A DNA stretch of 64,000 nt from VRUE01 sp963718755 (GTDB lineage Bacteria > Actinomycetota > Thermoleophilia > Solirubrobacterales > 70-9). This document shows, piece after piece, positions 31,496-39,171 of the stretch. Position 1 is the stretch's first letter; each line of letters opens with the position of its first letter. Both the position numbers and the translations under genes were made by a program. The notes beneath the pieces are model-generated. The model searched no databases. It was not told where the DNA came from and saw only the letters and a list, made by a program, of their open reading frames with translations. The DNA lies in the NCBI GenBank assembly GCA_963718755.1, contig OY970376.1:1550001-1614000 (forward strand). Reading direction: 5' to 3'.

Positions 31496-32161
31496 ATGGA
31501 TTCGTCGGCCCCGCCCCGGGCGCCTCAGTCCCGCCGCAATGGCCGCCAGCCGCGCAACGGCCAGGAGCTTCGCTCCTACGCGCGCGATCGCCTGATCGAG
31601 TCCCGCCTCACCCCGAACGCGATCTCGATCGCCGGCCTCGTCGGCAACCTGATCGCCGCCGGCCTGGTCACCCAGCGACTCTTCTTCCTCGCCGGGGTCG
31701 CCTTCATCCTCGGCTCGGTGATGGACACGCTGGACGGGCGCTACTCGCGCATGTCCGGCAAGGGGACCCTCTTCGGCGCCTTTCTCGACTCGACCCTGGA
31801 CAGGATCGAGGAGGGAATCGTGCTCGCCGCGGTCGCCGGCTACTTCGCCGCCACGGGCGACGATTTCGCCGCTGCGATGTGCGTCGTCGCGGTGCTCGGC
31901 TCGCTGATGGTGTCCTACACGCGGGCCCGCGCCGAGGCGCTCGGGGTCGAGTGCAAGGTCGGGTTGGCGACGCGCCCGGTGCGGGTAGTCATACTCTCCG
32001 TCGGCTTGGTCTTCGCCAAGGGTGCCGGGCTCGGGGATTTCGAGCTTCTGGCACCGGCGGTCTACCTGATCGCGGCGCTGACCATCATCACGACGATCCA
32101 GCGCGTATGGCACGTCAGAAACGAGCTTTCAAGCGAGGCCCAACGGTCTCCCGAGGTGTAA
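31496..32161 (+). CDS. CDP-alcohol phosphatidyltransferase (PI-phosphate synthase-like)
   Basis: A 221-residue membrane enzyme with the CDP-alcohol transferase signature MDTLDGRYSRMSGKGTLFGA followed by FLDSTLDR. The four metal-binding Asp residues are present, although the usual AR is SR. It joins CDP-diacylglycerol to an alcohol. With inositol-3-phosphate synthase encoded next, the alcohol is likely inositol phosphate, as in actinobacterial phosphatidylinositol-phosphate synthase. ATG 31496 is chosen; ATG 31469 would start inside repeat B2. No good SD is visible. Confidence 0.85.
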   Translation: MDSSAPPRAPQSRRNGRQPRNGQELRSYARDRLIESRLTPNAISIAGLVGNLIAAGLVTQRLFFLAGVAFILGSVMDTLDGRYSRMSGKGTLFGAFLDSTLDRIEEGIVLAAVAGYFAATGDDFAAAMCVVAVLGSLMVSYTRARAEALGVECKVGLATRPVRVVILSVGLVFAKGAGLGDFELLAPAVYLIAALTIITTIQRVWHVRNELSSEAQRSPEV

Positions 32162-32225
32162 CCAGTCGACCCCGCGGGTGTGGCTTCCCCACCCCCTGCG
32201 AGAGCGAGAGAGGATTCCGAATTTC

Positions 32226-33389
32226 ATGAGTGAGACGAACGGCAGCAACGGCTCGGTCCGGGCCGACGAGAAGGTCCGCGTCGCGATAGTCGGCGTCGGC
32301 AACTGCGCCAACTCCTTCATCCAGGGGGTCCAGTACTACAAGGACGCCGACCCCAGCGACGAAGTCCCGGGTCTGATGCACGTCGAACTCGGCGGCTACC
32401 ACGTCCGCGACGTCGAGTTCGTCGCCGCTTTCGACATCGACTCCGAGAAGGTCGGCAAGGACCTCTCCGAGGCGATCTGGTCGGGTCAGAACGACACGAT
32501 CAAGTTCGCCGATGTGCCGGAGCTCGGGATCAAGGTCGAGCGCGGGATGACCCACGACGGCCTCGGCAAGTATCTGAAAGAGAAGATCACCAAAGCGCCG
32601 GGCGAGACCGCCGACATCGTCGGCATTCTCAAAGAGACCAAGGCGGACGTGCTGGTCTGCTACCTGCCGGTCGGCTCCGAGGAGGCGACCAAGTGGTACG
32701 TCGAGCAGGCGCTCAAGGCCGGCGTCGGCTTCGTCAACTGCCTGCCGGTCTTCATCGCCCGCGAGGACTACTGGGACAAGCGCTTCAGGGAGGCCGGCCT
32801 GCCGATCATCGGCGACGACATCAAGTCCCAGGTCGGGGCGACGATCGTCCACCGCCAGCTCGCCCGCCTCTTCCACGACCGGGGCGTGCGGGTCGAGCGC
32901 ACCTCGCAGCTCAACGTCGGCGGCAACATGGACTTCTACAACATGCTCGAGCGCGAGCGGCTCGACTCGAAGAAGATCTCGAAGACCAACGCGGTCACCT
33001 CGATCATGGGCCACGAGCTGCCCGAGGAGAGCGTCCACGTCGGTCCCTCCGATTACGTCCCCTGGCTGACCGACCGCAAGTGGGCGCACATCCGGGTCGA
33101 GGGCAAAGCCTTCGGCGACGTGCCGCTCAACGTCGAGCTGAAGCTCGAGGTCTGGGACTCGCCCAACTCGGCCGGCGTCGTGATCGACGCGGTGCGGCTG
33201 ATCAAGCTGGCGCTCAACAACGGCATCGCCGGCCAGCTCGACGGCCCCTCCAGCTACCTGATGAAGTCGCCGCACAGCCAGCGGCCCGACGACGAAGCGC
33301 GCGAGCAGACCGAGGAGTTCATCGCCAAGAACGCGCGCGGCAAGGCTCCGGCGCCGCCCGCGGCGGCTCCGACCGAGACGAAGGCTTAG
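32226..33389 (+). CDS. ino1: Inositol-3-phosphate synthase (Ino1)
   Basis: A 387-residue NAD-dependent enzyme making inositol-3-phosphate from glucose-6-phosphate, the first step to phosphatidylinositol. It has the Rossmann start VAIVGVGNCANSFIQG, then FVNCLPVFIARE, GDDIKSQVGATIVHR and LNVGGNMDFYNM, all strong family motifs of the actinobacterial/archaeal type. ATG 32226 is chosen over an upstream frame that adds no conserved sequence. A strong hairpin terminator follows at 33396. Confidence 0.96.
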   Translation: MSETNGSNGSVRADEKVRVAIVGVGNCANSFIQGVQYYKDADPSDEVPGLMHVELGGYHVRDVEFVAAFDIDSEKVGKDLSEAIWSGQNDTIKFADVPELGIKVERGMTHDGLGKYLKEKITKAPGETADIVGILKETKADVLVCYLPVGSEEATKWYVEQALKAGVGFVNCLPVFIAREDYWDKRFREAGLPIIGDDIKSQVGATIVHRQLARLFHDRGVRVERTSQLNVGGNMDFYNMLERERLDSKKISKTNAVTSIMGHELPEESVHVGPSDYVPWLTDRKWAHIRVEGKAFGDVPLNVELKLEVWDSPNSAGVVIDAVRLIKLALNNGIAGQLDGPSSYLMKSPHSQRPDDEAREQTEEFIAKNARGKAPAPPAAAPTETKA

Positions 33390-33395
33390 CGGATC

Positions 33396-33422
33396 TAAGA
33401 GCCGGCCCCTCGCCGGCTCTTA
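33396..33422 (+). terminator. Terminator hairpin after ino1
   Basis: Perfect 10-bp stem taagagccgg (33396-33405) / ccggctctta (33413-33422), 7-nt loop, beginning 6 nt after the ino1 stop. It ends about 10 nt before the GTG of the next gene, so the PHP gene must be reached by read-through or a promoter within the hairpin region. Confidence 0.75.
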
Positions 33423-33432
33423 TGCTTGCCCT

Positions 33433-34728
33433 GTGTCGGTCGCGCCGCTCTCGATAGCGCAGGTCTCGCCGCATCGGCGAGCCACTCGCAATCCCCTCAA
33501 CGAGTTCGCCGGGCGGGTCTCCGAGGCGCTCGAGCGGCGCGGGCACGAGGTGCTCCGCATCGGCTCGGGCGAGTCGGTCAAACGACTGCTCGGCTCGGGC
33601 TCGCCCGACATCGTCCACGTCCACGAGCCGTTCGCGCCCAGCGTCTCCTCGGCGGCGCTGCGCCACTCCTACTCGCTCAACGTCGCCACCTTCCACAAAC
33701 CGCAGGAGCGGGTGCTCTCGACCCAGGTGGCACGGCCCCTGGTCGAGGTCTTCTTCGGTCGCCTCGACGCGCGCACCGTCGTCACCCCGGCGACCGGCGA
33801 GCTGCTCGAGCGCTACTTCCCCGGTCCCTACGAGCTGGTCGAAGCGGCTGATGGGGAGCGCGATTGGGATGCGGTCGCGGCACAGCTGGAAGCGATCTAC
33901 CGCCGCCTGCTCGCCCGCCGCCACGACCCCACCGGGGACGCCACGGTGCGGGAGCGGATCGCGGAGCGCCCCCTGATCGAGGTCGACCTGCACATGCACA
34001 CCGACCACTCCCCCGACTGCGCGACGCCGGTTGAGGTGCTGCTGGAGACGGCCCGCGACCGAGGCCTCGGCGCGATCGCGATCACCGACCACAACGAGGT
34101 CTCCGGGGCGCTCGAGGCGCGGCGGATCGCGAGGGAGATGGGCGACATCGAGGTGATCGTCGCCGAGGAGGTGAAGACGGCCGAACAGGGCGAGGTGATC
34201 GGCCTCTTCCTCGAGGAGAAGATCCCGCGGGGAATGACGATGGCGGAGACGATCGCCGCGATCCGCCGCCAGGGCGGCCTCGTCTACGTCCCGCACCCGT
34301 TCGACCGCTTCCACTCGGTGCCCGACTACGAGCACCTGCTCGACATCGTCGAGGAGATCGACATCCTCGAGGTCTTCAACCCGCGGGTGGCGCTGACCGC
34401 CTTCAACGAAGAGGCGGAGCGGTTCGCCCGCAAGTACCGGATCGTGCCCGGCGCCGGCTCCGACAGCCATGTCGCCCAGGGGCTGGGCAGCGTGCGGGTG
34501 CGGATCCACGAGTTCGACGGGCCGGCGGAGTTTCTTGAGGCGATGCGCGACGCCGACATCACCCGCAAGCACAAGAACCTCGTCTACGTGCAGGCGCTGA
34601 AGCTGCTGCAGACGGCGGGGCGGCCGAAGGCGCCGAAGCGCAGCGTCCCCGACGCCAAGCCGGTGCGGGGCGGGAGGCCGCGCAAGAAACGCCGCTCGGT
34701 CGGGGGCCGGGCGTCCGGCAAGAGCTGA
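33433..34728 (+). CDS. Chimera: PimA-like glycosyltransferase N-half plus PHP phosphoesterase
   Basis: A 431-residue protein in three parts. Residues 1-140 match the N-terminal Rossmann half of GT4 glycosyltransferases such as PimA (LNEFAGRVSEALERRGHEV, IVHVHEPFAPS, ARPLVEVFF). Residues 143-163 (DWDAVAAQLEAIYRRLL) look like the usual C-terminal helix of GT4 enzymes, so the sugar-nucleotide-binding half is missing. Residues 182-390 are a PHP domain with DLHMHTDHS, AITDHNEVSG, YVPHPFDR and GAGSDSHVA, a metal phosphoesterase. A basic tail ends the protein. Next to inositol lipid genes, it may act on a phosphorylated mannoside or inositol compound. Start is GTG 33433. Confidence 0.8.
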   Translation: MSVAPLSIAQVSPHRRATRNPLNEFAGRVSEALERRGHEVLRIGSGESVKRLLGSGSPDIVHVHEPFAPSVSSAALRHSYSLNVATFHKPQERVLSTQVARPLVEVFFGRLDARTVVTPATGELLERYFPGPYELVEAADGERDWDAVAAQLEAIYRRLLARRHDPTGDATVRERIAERPLIEVDLHMHTDHSPDCATPVEVLLETARDRGLGAIAITDHNEVSGALEARRIAREMGDIEVIVAEEVKTAEQGEVIGLFLEEKIPRGMTMAETIAAIRRQGGLVYVPHPFDRFHSVPDYEHLLDIVEEIDILEVFNPRVALTAFNEEAERFARKYRIVPGAGSDSHVAQGLGSVRVRIHEFDGPAEFLEAMRDADITRKHKNLVYVQALKLLQTAGRPKAPKRSVPDAKPVRGGRPRKKRRSVGGRASGKS

Positions 34729-34746
34729 TGCAAGAGGCAAGAGCTG

Positions 34747-35409
34747 GTGCATGAGGCGCGGACGAAAGGAAGCACGGCCGGGCCGTCAAAGAACTCGCCA
34801 AGCGTGCCGGCGACCGACGACGAGATCAGAGAGAAGTACCTGGAGCGCGCGATCCGCGAGCTCAACAACCTGACCCACGAGGTGCAGGAGTGCAAGCACT
34901 GCCCGCGCGGCAAGCTGATGCCGGTGCTGGGCTCGGGCCATCCGCAGGCCGACGTCTTCATGATCAAGCACGCCCCGGGCGTCGCCGAGATCGAAGAGGG
35001 GGTCGCCTTCTACGGCCGCGCCGGCAACGCCCTGATGAAAAGCTTCAAGCGGCTGGGGATCGACCCACTGGTCGTTTACGGCACGCTCTGCGTCAAGTGC
35101 CCGATCGCCGAGCCCGACCTCGCCGCAGAGGAGTGCGTGCGCAGGATGCTGGAGGAGCTGGCGATCGTCCAGCCGAAGATCATCGTGATCATGGGCGAGC
35201 CCGCCCTGCGCGTCCTCAACGGCCTCGAAGTCCCGCTCTCCCGCAAGGTCGAGCCACGCGAGGGCGAGATCCAAGCCTTCACCCCCACCGTCGACGCCCT
35301 CTACACCCCGGACATCGACGAATCGCTCGACGAAGAGGGCGCCAAGCAACGCTTCTGGCGCTCCTTCAAGACGCTGGGCGAGTGGTACGAGGATTTGCCG
35401 CCTTATTAG
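34747..35409 (+). CDS. Divergent uracil-DNA glycosylase superfamily protein
   Basis: A 220-residue protein with the UDG family-4/5 layout. It has CKHCPRGKLMPVLGSG (two Cys) near residues 49-64, then FYGRAGNALMKSFKRLG, CVKCPIAEP and EEC (two more Cys for a 4Fe-4S cluster), and VIMGEPALRVL. The usual catalytic GEAPG motif is KHAPG here, and the C-terminal HPSP-type His motif is not seen. So it is a structural relative whose uracil-excision activity is doubtful. Start GTG 34747 or a later GTG. It may be a repair or nucleic-acid-binding protein. Confidence 0.75.
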   Translation: MHEARTKGSTAGPSKNSPSVPATDDEIREKYLERAIRELNNLTHEVQECKHCPRGKLMPVLGSGHPQADVFMIKHAPGVAEIEEGVAFYGRAGNALMKSFKRLGIDPLVVYGTLCVKCPIAEPDLAAEECVRRMLEELAIVQPKIIVIMGEPALRVLNGLEVPLSRKVEPREGEIQAFTPTVDALYTPDIDESLDEEGAKQRFWRSFKTLGEWYEDLPPY

Positions 35410-35417
35410 CGCTTGGG

Positions 35418-35538
35418 GGAGGGACGGGGTGCCCCTCCGCCTTGCTGGGATTTTCGCCGCGGACCTACTGGTCGTCCGAGGATGTGGTTGGGGCGAAAAT
35501 CAGGACGCCGCTGCGTCGGAGGGGCACCCCGTCCCTCC
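35418..35538. repeat. Palindromic element family A, copy 3
   Basis: Perfect 22-bp arms (35418-35439 and 35517-35538), inner stem attttcgcc/ggcgaaaat, the GTCCGAG centre and ggacgccgctgcg block. The inner stem differs from copy 1 at one position with the matching change opposite. Lies between the convergent UDG-like and LLM genes, 8 nt from each stop, where it could end transcription from both sides. Confidence 0.85.
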
Positions 35539-35546
35539 AACTGCGT

Positions 35547-36323
35547 TCAGGGCGCGGCAGCCTCGGCCAGGGCGAGCATCGGATTGACCCTTGCTGAAGC
35601 GAGACCGCGTACTACGACCGTGTCTAGAGCGGTGTAGGAGGCGATGAGCTTTTGGGCTGTGTCGCTGTCGGCGGCGGCTACGCCGACCGTGCCCTCGGGC
35701 TCGCCCAGGCGGTCGAAGTGGTTGCGGTAGCCGGCGTGCAGGTCGCGGTAGAAGGACTCCTCCTTGGCCAGGCGCCCGGCGGCGTCGGGGCCGACGGCGG
35801 TGCGGACGTAGCCGAAGACCGGTGGGGCCTCGCGGCCCGCCTCGCTGGCCCCGGCCTCCACCTGGCTGCGGGCGCGGGCGGCGAACTCCGGCGTCATCCA
35901 GTTGAAGAAGGCGCCGTCGAACTCGGCCCCGGCCAGGGCGCACATCTTCGGTCCCATCGCGGCGAGGACGAGGCGCACGCCGGGCAGCTGCTCACGCAGC
36001 TCGGGCAGCGACTCGCGCATCCGCGTCAGCGGCTTCTTCGAGAAGCCGGCGCCGACGCCTAGCCAGAGCCTCGTCGGATCTATGCCGACCCGCTCGATGT
36101 CGGCGGCGATCTCCTGCGGGGGCGTCCGGTCGAGCGCGATCACGGCGACGCCAAGGTCGGTCGCGGACGCGGCGGCGGCGAACTCGGCCAGCGTCTCCAG
36201 GCCCTTGGCGCCGGGGTGGTCGTTGGACCAGAGCGAGTCGTAGCCGAACTCGGCGCAGCGCGCGGCGAGCGGCCGCGCCACCTCGGGGTCGAGGCCGGCG
36301 GCAACGCCGAAGCCGCGGGCCAT
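35547..36323 (-). CDS. LLM-class (F420-type) oxidoreductase
   Basis: A 258-residue luciferase-like TIM-barrel protein. The start MARGFGVAAGLDPEVARPLA, SLWSNDHPGAKGLETLAEFA, RLWLGVGAGF and LPGVRLVLAAMGPKMCALAG match the coenzyme F420-dependent branch common in actinobacteria. It is shorter than typical members (about 300), mostly at the C-terminus. It would transfer hydride between F420 and an unknown substrate. It is 10 nt from the methyltransferase gene upstream, so the two may be cotranscribed. Confidence 0.87.
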   Translation of the reverse strand: MARGFGVAAGLDPEVARPLAARCAEFGYDSLWSNDHPGAKGLETLAEFAAAASATDLGVAVIALDRTPPQEIAADIERVGIDPTRLWLGVGAGFSKKPLTRMRESLPELREQLPGVRLVLAAMGPKMCALAGAEFDGAFFNWMTPEFAARARSQVEAGASEAGREAPPVFGYVRTAVGPDAAGRLAKEESFYRDLHAGYRNHFDRLGEPEGTVGVAAADSDTAQKLIASYTALDTVVVRGLASARVNPMLALAEAAAP

Positions 36324-36333
36324 CAGGCGCCCC

Positions 36334-37713
36334 TCATAAAACGCCGCCTCCTCTGCTCCCGCGTCCGGGGGCGGCTTTGTCGAACAGGGCGACGCACTCG
36401 ATGTGGGGGGTCTGGGGAAACATGTCGACCGGTTTCACGCGGCGCAGGGTATATCCCGCCTCGACCAGCTGGGCGGCGTTCGGCGCCAGCGTCGTCGGGT
36501 TGCAGGAGACGTAGACGATCCGCTTTGCCTCGCACTCGAGCACGCGCCGGACGATCTTCTGCGAGAGGCCGGCGCGGGGCGGGTCGATGACGACGACGTC
36601 GGGCTTGCCCGCCTGCTCCACCAGGGGCCTGACGCCGGTACGAGCACTGCCGGCGAGGAAGCGCGCGTTCTCGATCCCGTTGCGCTCGGCGTTGCGCTCC
36701 GCGTCGGCGATCGCGTCGGGGACCAGCTCCAGCCCCCAGATCTCGCCGGCGCCGCCGGCCATGCTGAGGCCGATCGTGCCGATCCCGCAGTAGAGGTCGA
36801 AGACGCGCTCGCCACCGCTCAACCCGGCGTATTCGGCGGCGACCGAGTAGAGCCGCTCCGCCATCTCGGTGTTGGTCTGGAAGAAGGCGTTGTAGGACAT
36901 CTCGAACTCGAGCCCGCAGAGCTGCTCGCGCAGCAGTTCCTCGCCGAGCACCCCTGTCGGCCCCTCACTACCGCCCGAGCCATCGTCGACCACCGTGTGC
37001 AGGTCGACCGGTGGCTTGGGCAGGCGCTTCGGTGTGGTCACCAGCCGGGTCTGGATCTGGCCGCTGCGCTTGCCCTCGCGCACGACGAGGTTGCAGAGGG
37101 TGCCCGTGCCGGCCGGCCGGTCATACGGGGCGACCGATTCCTCGCGCGCCCATTCGCGGACCGCGTTGCGGGCGGCGTTGCCGCGCTCGGAGGCGAGCAG
37201 GCAGTCCTCGACGCCGATGACCAGGTCCCAACGGCCGCTGGCGTGGAAGCCGAGCACGGTCTCCTCGTCGCCGAGGCCGAAGGAGTATTCGAGCTTGTTG
37301 CGGTAGCGCCATTGCTCCAGCGCCGGCTCGATCGGCTCCAGCTCGAAGCCGTCCAGGTCGCCAATGCGGCGTAGCGCCTCATTGACCTGGTTGCGCTTCT
37401 CGACCAGCTGCTGCTCGTAAGCGAGGCCCTGCCACGGGGCGCCCGGGCAGGGCTCGCCTTCGTGCAGGCAACGGTTCGCGATCCGGTCGGCGCCGGGCCG
37501 CAGCAACTCGACCGCGCGCGCCTCGGCGAAGCGCTTCTTCGGCTTGGTGATCTCTGCCCGCACCAGGTCGCCGGGCAGGCCGCCGGAGACGAAGACGACG
37601 TATCCGCCGACGCGGGCGACCCCGCGCCCGCCGAAGGCGAGCGAGTCGACCTCGACCTCGAGCTGCTCGCCGCGCCGCGGGCGCGTCGCCGTCTGCCCCG
37701 GCGCGGCCTCCAC
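36334..37713 (-). CDS. TrmA/RlmD-family RNA uracil-C5 methyltransferase
   Basis: A 459-residue SAM enzyme that methylates uracil C5 in 23S rRNA or tRNA. It has an N-terminal TRAM domain (VEVDSLAFGGRGVARVGGYV, about 20-70), the SAM-binding FDLYCGIGTIGLSMA, the IDPPRAGLS loop and the nucleophile Cys in YVSCNPTTLA. The Cys cluster CLHEGEPCPGAPW suggests a Fe-S site like RlmD, though fewer Cys are visible. The GTG start directly follows the stop of the histone-like gene. RNA target not determinable. Confidence 0.9.
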   Translation of the reverse strand: MEAAPGQTATRPRRGEQLEVEVDSLAFGGRGVARVGGYVVFVSGGLPGDLVRAEITKPKKRFAEARAVELLRPGADRIANRCLHEGEPCPGAPWQGLAYEQQLVEKRNQVNEALRRIGDLDGFELEPIEPALEQWRYRNKLEYSFGLGDEETVLGFHASGRWDLVIGVEDCLLASERGNAARNAVREWAREESVAPYDRPAGTGTLCNLVVREGKRSGQIQTRLVTTPKRLPKPPVDLHTVVDDGSGGSEGPTGVLGEELLREQLCGLEFEMSYNAFFQTNTEMAERLYSVAAEYAGLSGGERVFDLYCGIGTIGLSMAGGAGEIWGLELVPDAIADAERNAERNGIENARFLAGSARTGVRPLVEQAGKPDVVVIDPPRAGLSQKIVRRVLECEAKRIVYVSCNPTTLAPNAAQLVEAGYTLRRVKPVDMFPQTPHIECVALFDKAAPGRGSRGGGVL

Positions 37714-38163
37714 CTAGCTCAGTTTCTTGCGCGCGCGGCGCGCCGCCTGGGTCGCCTGTTTGCGCACCGGCGCGGTTCGGCCGCCGACTTCTTTGCGCGC
37801 CTGTTTGACCAGCCGCTCCAGCTCTTTGAGCATGCCGTCGGTTTGGCGCCGCCCGCGTTTGATCAGGTCGGAGACCATCTTCTCGGCGTCGCCGCGGGTC
37901 ATCCGGCCGCGCTTGACCGCGTCGTCGACGACCTCCTGCAGGCGCTCGCGGCTCAGCGTGACGCTGTGTTCGAGGCTCTCGCGGAACTGCTCGACGCTCT
38001 TGTCGAGGCCGGTGGTCGTGTTCCGGCTCGCGGATTTTTTCGCCGCTTTCGCTTTCGGTTTCGCTTTTTTGGCGGTGGGTTTGCGAGCAGACGCTTTTTT
38101 GGCGCGCGTCCCGGCTTTCGCTTTTTTCGTCGCTTTGCCGGACGACTGTTTTTTCGCGGCCAT
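37714..38163 (-). CDS. Lys/Ala-rich histone H1-like protein with phasin-like helix
   Basis: A 149-residue basic protein. Residues 1-48 are Lys/Ala/Ser repeats (KKAKAGTRAKKASARKPTAK) like eukaryotic histone H1 tails and bacterial HupS/HU extensions. Residues 55-120 form amphipathic helices (SRERLQEVVDDAVKRGRMTR, GDAEKMVSDLIKRGR) resembling phasin/PHA-granule proteins, and the C-terminus is basic again. It likely coats DNA or links it to granules. SD GGAGG before ATG 38163. Adjacent to the RNA methyltransferase gene with no gap. Confidence 0.75.
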   Translation of the reverse strand: MAAKKQSSGKATKKAKAGTRAKKASARKPTAKKAKPKAKAAKKSASRNTTTGLDKSVEQFRESLEHSVTLSRERLQEVVDDAVKRGRMTRGDAEKMVSDLIKRGRRQTDGMLKELERLVKQARKEVGGRTAPVRKQATQAARRARKKLS

Positions 38164-38210
38164 TCTCAGTTGCCTCCTGTCTCGCTATGGACGATGGATG
38201 TTGTGAGAGA

Positions 38211-38255
38211 CGAACTTGCACTTACCCGTCATATGCGCGGGTAACTGCAAGTTCG
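38211..38255. repeat. Strong intergenic hairpin
   Basis: Arms cgaacttgca (38211-38220) and tgcaagttcg (38246-38255) are perfect, and the stem continues through a c/c mismatch into ttacccg/cgggtaa around a short loop. It lies between the minus-strand EEP stop (38272) and the histone-like gene start (38163), where it could terminate the EEP transcript. No second copy seen. Confidence 0.65.
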
Positions 38256-38271
38256 TTGACTGACTATCTCA

Positions 38272-39153
38272 TTACCTGGGGGCGGGGAGCGCGAAACGTG
38301 CCTCTACGGGAGCGTGGTCGGAGAGTCGCAGGGCGCGCCCGTCCTCGTCGACCTCGCGCTGCTCGGGTGGCCACTGGCGGGGCGGCTCGACCAGGTCGAG
38401 CCCCCGTGCCAGCAGGTGGTCGATCGCGCGCGGGCCGGTCGGGGCCGCGAGGCCGAAGCGCTCGTGCAGCGCGGCGAACACTCCGGGGCTCACCTGCGGT
38501 CGCAGGTTGAGGTCGCCGCCGAAGATCAGCGGCGCCTCGCCTGCCCACTCGTCGGCGGCGACGGCGGCGCGCAGCACGTCTTCGGCGGTCAACTCAGGTC
38601 GGTGCGCCGACGCATGCAGGTTGGCGACACAGAGCGTCGTGTCGCCAGGGCCGACGAGGCGGGTGAAGGCCATCGCCCGCCGCTCGAGCGGGCCCTCGTG
38701 GATCGCCAGCTCCCGCCGCTCGACGACCCCTCGATCCCCGCCATCTCCATCGCGTGGTTCCTTATTCACACCATGGTCGAATAAAGAACCACGGACCAGG
38801 GTGAGGTTCGAGCCGCCCTCCCCCGAAGCGATCAGGTCCGGGTTGAGGCGAGCGGCGAGGGCCCGCAAGGCGCCGAAGGAGTTGCGCGAGGTCAGCGCCC
38901 GGTGGGCCTCGGCCCCACACGCGTTTGCCAGCGGCTCGGCGAAACGCGGCGGGCACTCCTGCAGCAGCGCCATGTCCCATTCGGCGTCGGCCAGAACGCG
39001 CGAGAACTCCTCGAGCAGGTCGCGGTTGACTTGGACATGCGTCCCGTTGCGCTCCGTCACCCGCAGCAGGCGCGAGCGCCAGGTGAACAGGCTGGGATCG
39101 GGCGGGAAATCGCACCCGTGGAAGAGGTTCCAGGAGATGACGGTCAACTCCAC
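38272..39153 (-). CDS. Endonuclease/exonuclease/phosphatase-family protein
   Basis: A 293-residue cytoplasmic DNase I-fold protein. It shows VISWNLFHGCDFPP at the start, the metal Glu in MALLQECPPRF, ANLHASAH, FGGDLNLRPQ and LSDHAPVEARF at the end with the catalytic His. No signal peptide. The start GTG 39153 is divergent from argF with 18 bp between, so regulatory sites overlap. The gene contains palindrome C2 (38753-38793) in frame, adding the peptide RGSLFDHGVNKEPR between SNLTLV and a conserved ERRELAI region. The insertion should fall in a surface loop. Confidence 0.8.
   Translation of the reverse strand: MELTVISWNLFHGCDFPPDPSLFTWRSRLLRVTERNGTHVQVNRDLLEEFSRVLADAEWDMALLQECPPRFAEPLANACGAEAHRALTSRNSFGALRALAARLNPDLIASGEGGSNLTLVRGSLFDHGVNKEPRDGDGGDRGVVERRELAIHEGPLERRAMAFTRLVGPGDTTLCVANLHASAHRPELTAEDVLRAAVAADEWAGEAPLIFGGDLNLRPQVSPGVFAALHERFGLAAPTGPRAIDHLLARGLDLVEPPRQWPPEQREVDEDGRALRLSDHAPVEARFALPAPR
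38753..38793. repeat. Palindromic element family C, copy 2, in frame in a gene
   Basis: Arms cgtggttccttattc (38753-38767) and gaataaagaaccacg (38779-38793) with one mismatch. Same 41-bp size and arm sequence as copy 1 near dnaJ. Read on the gene strand it encodes RGSLFDHGVNKEPR; the dnaJ copy would read RGSLINHCFHKEPR. The host frame is maintained, as for in-frame palindromic elements known in Rickettsia (an analogy, not homology). Confidence 0.8.
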
Positions 39154-39171
39154 GCCCGTAGTATCCGCGGC

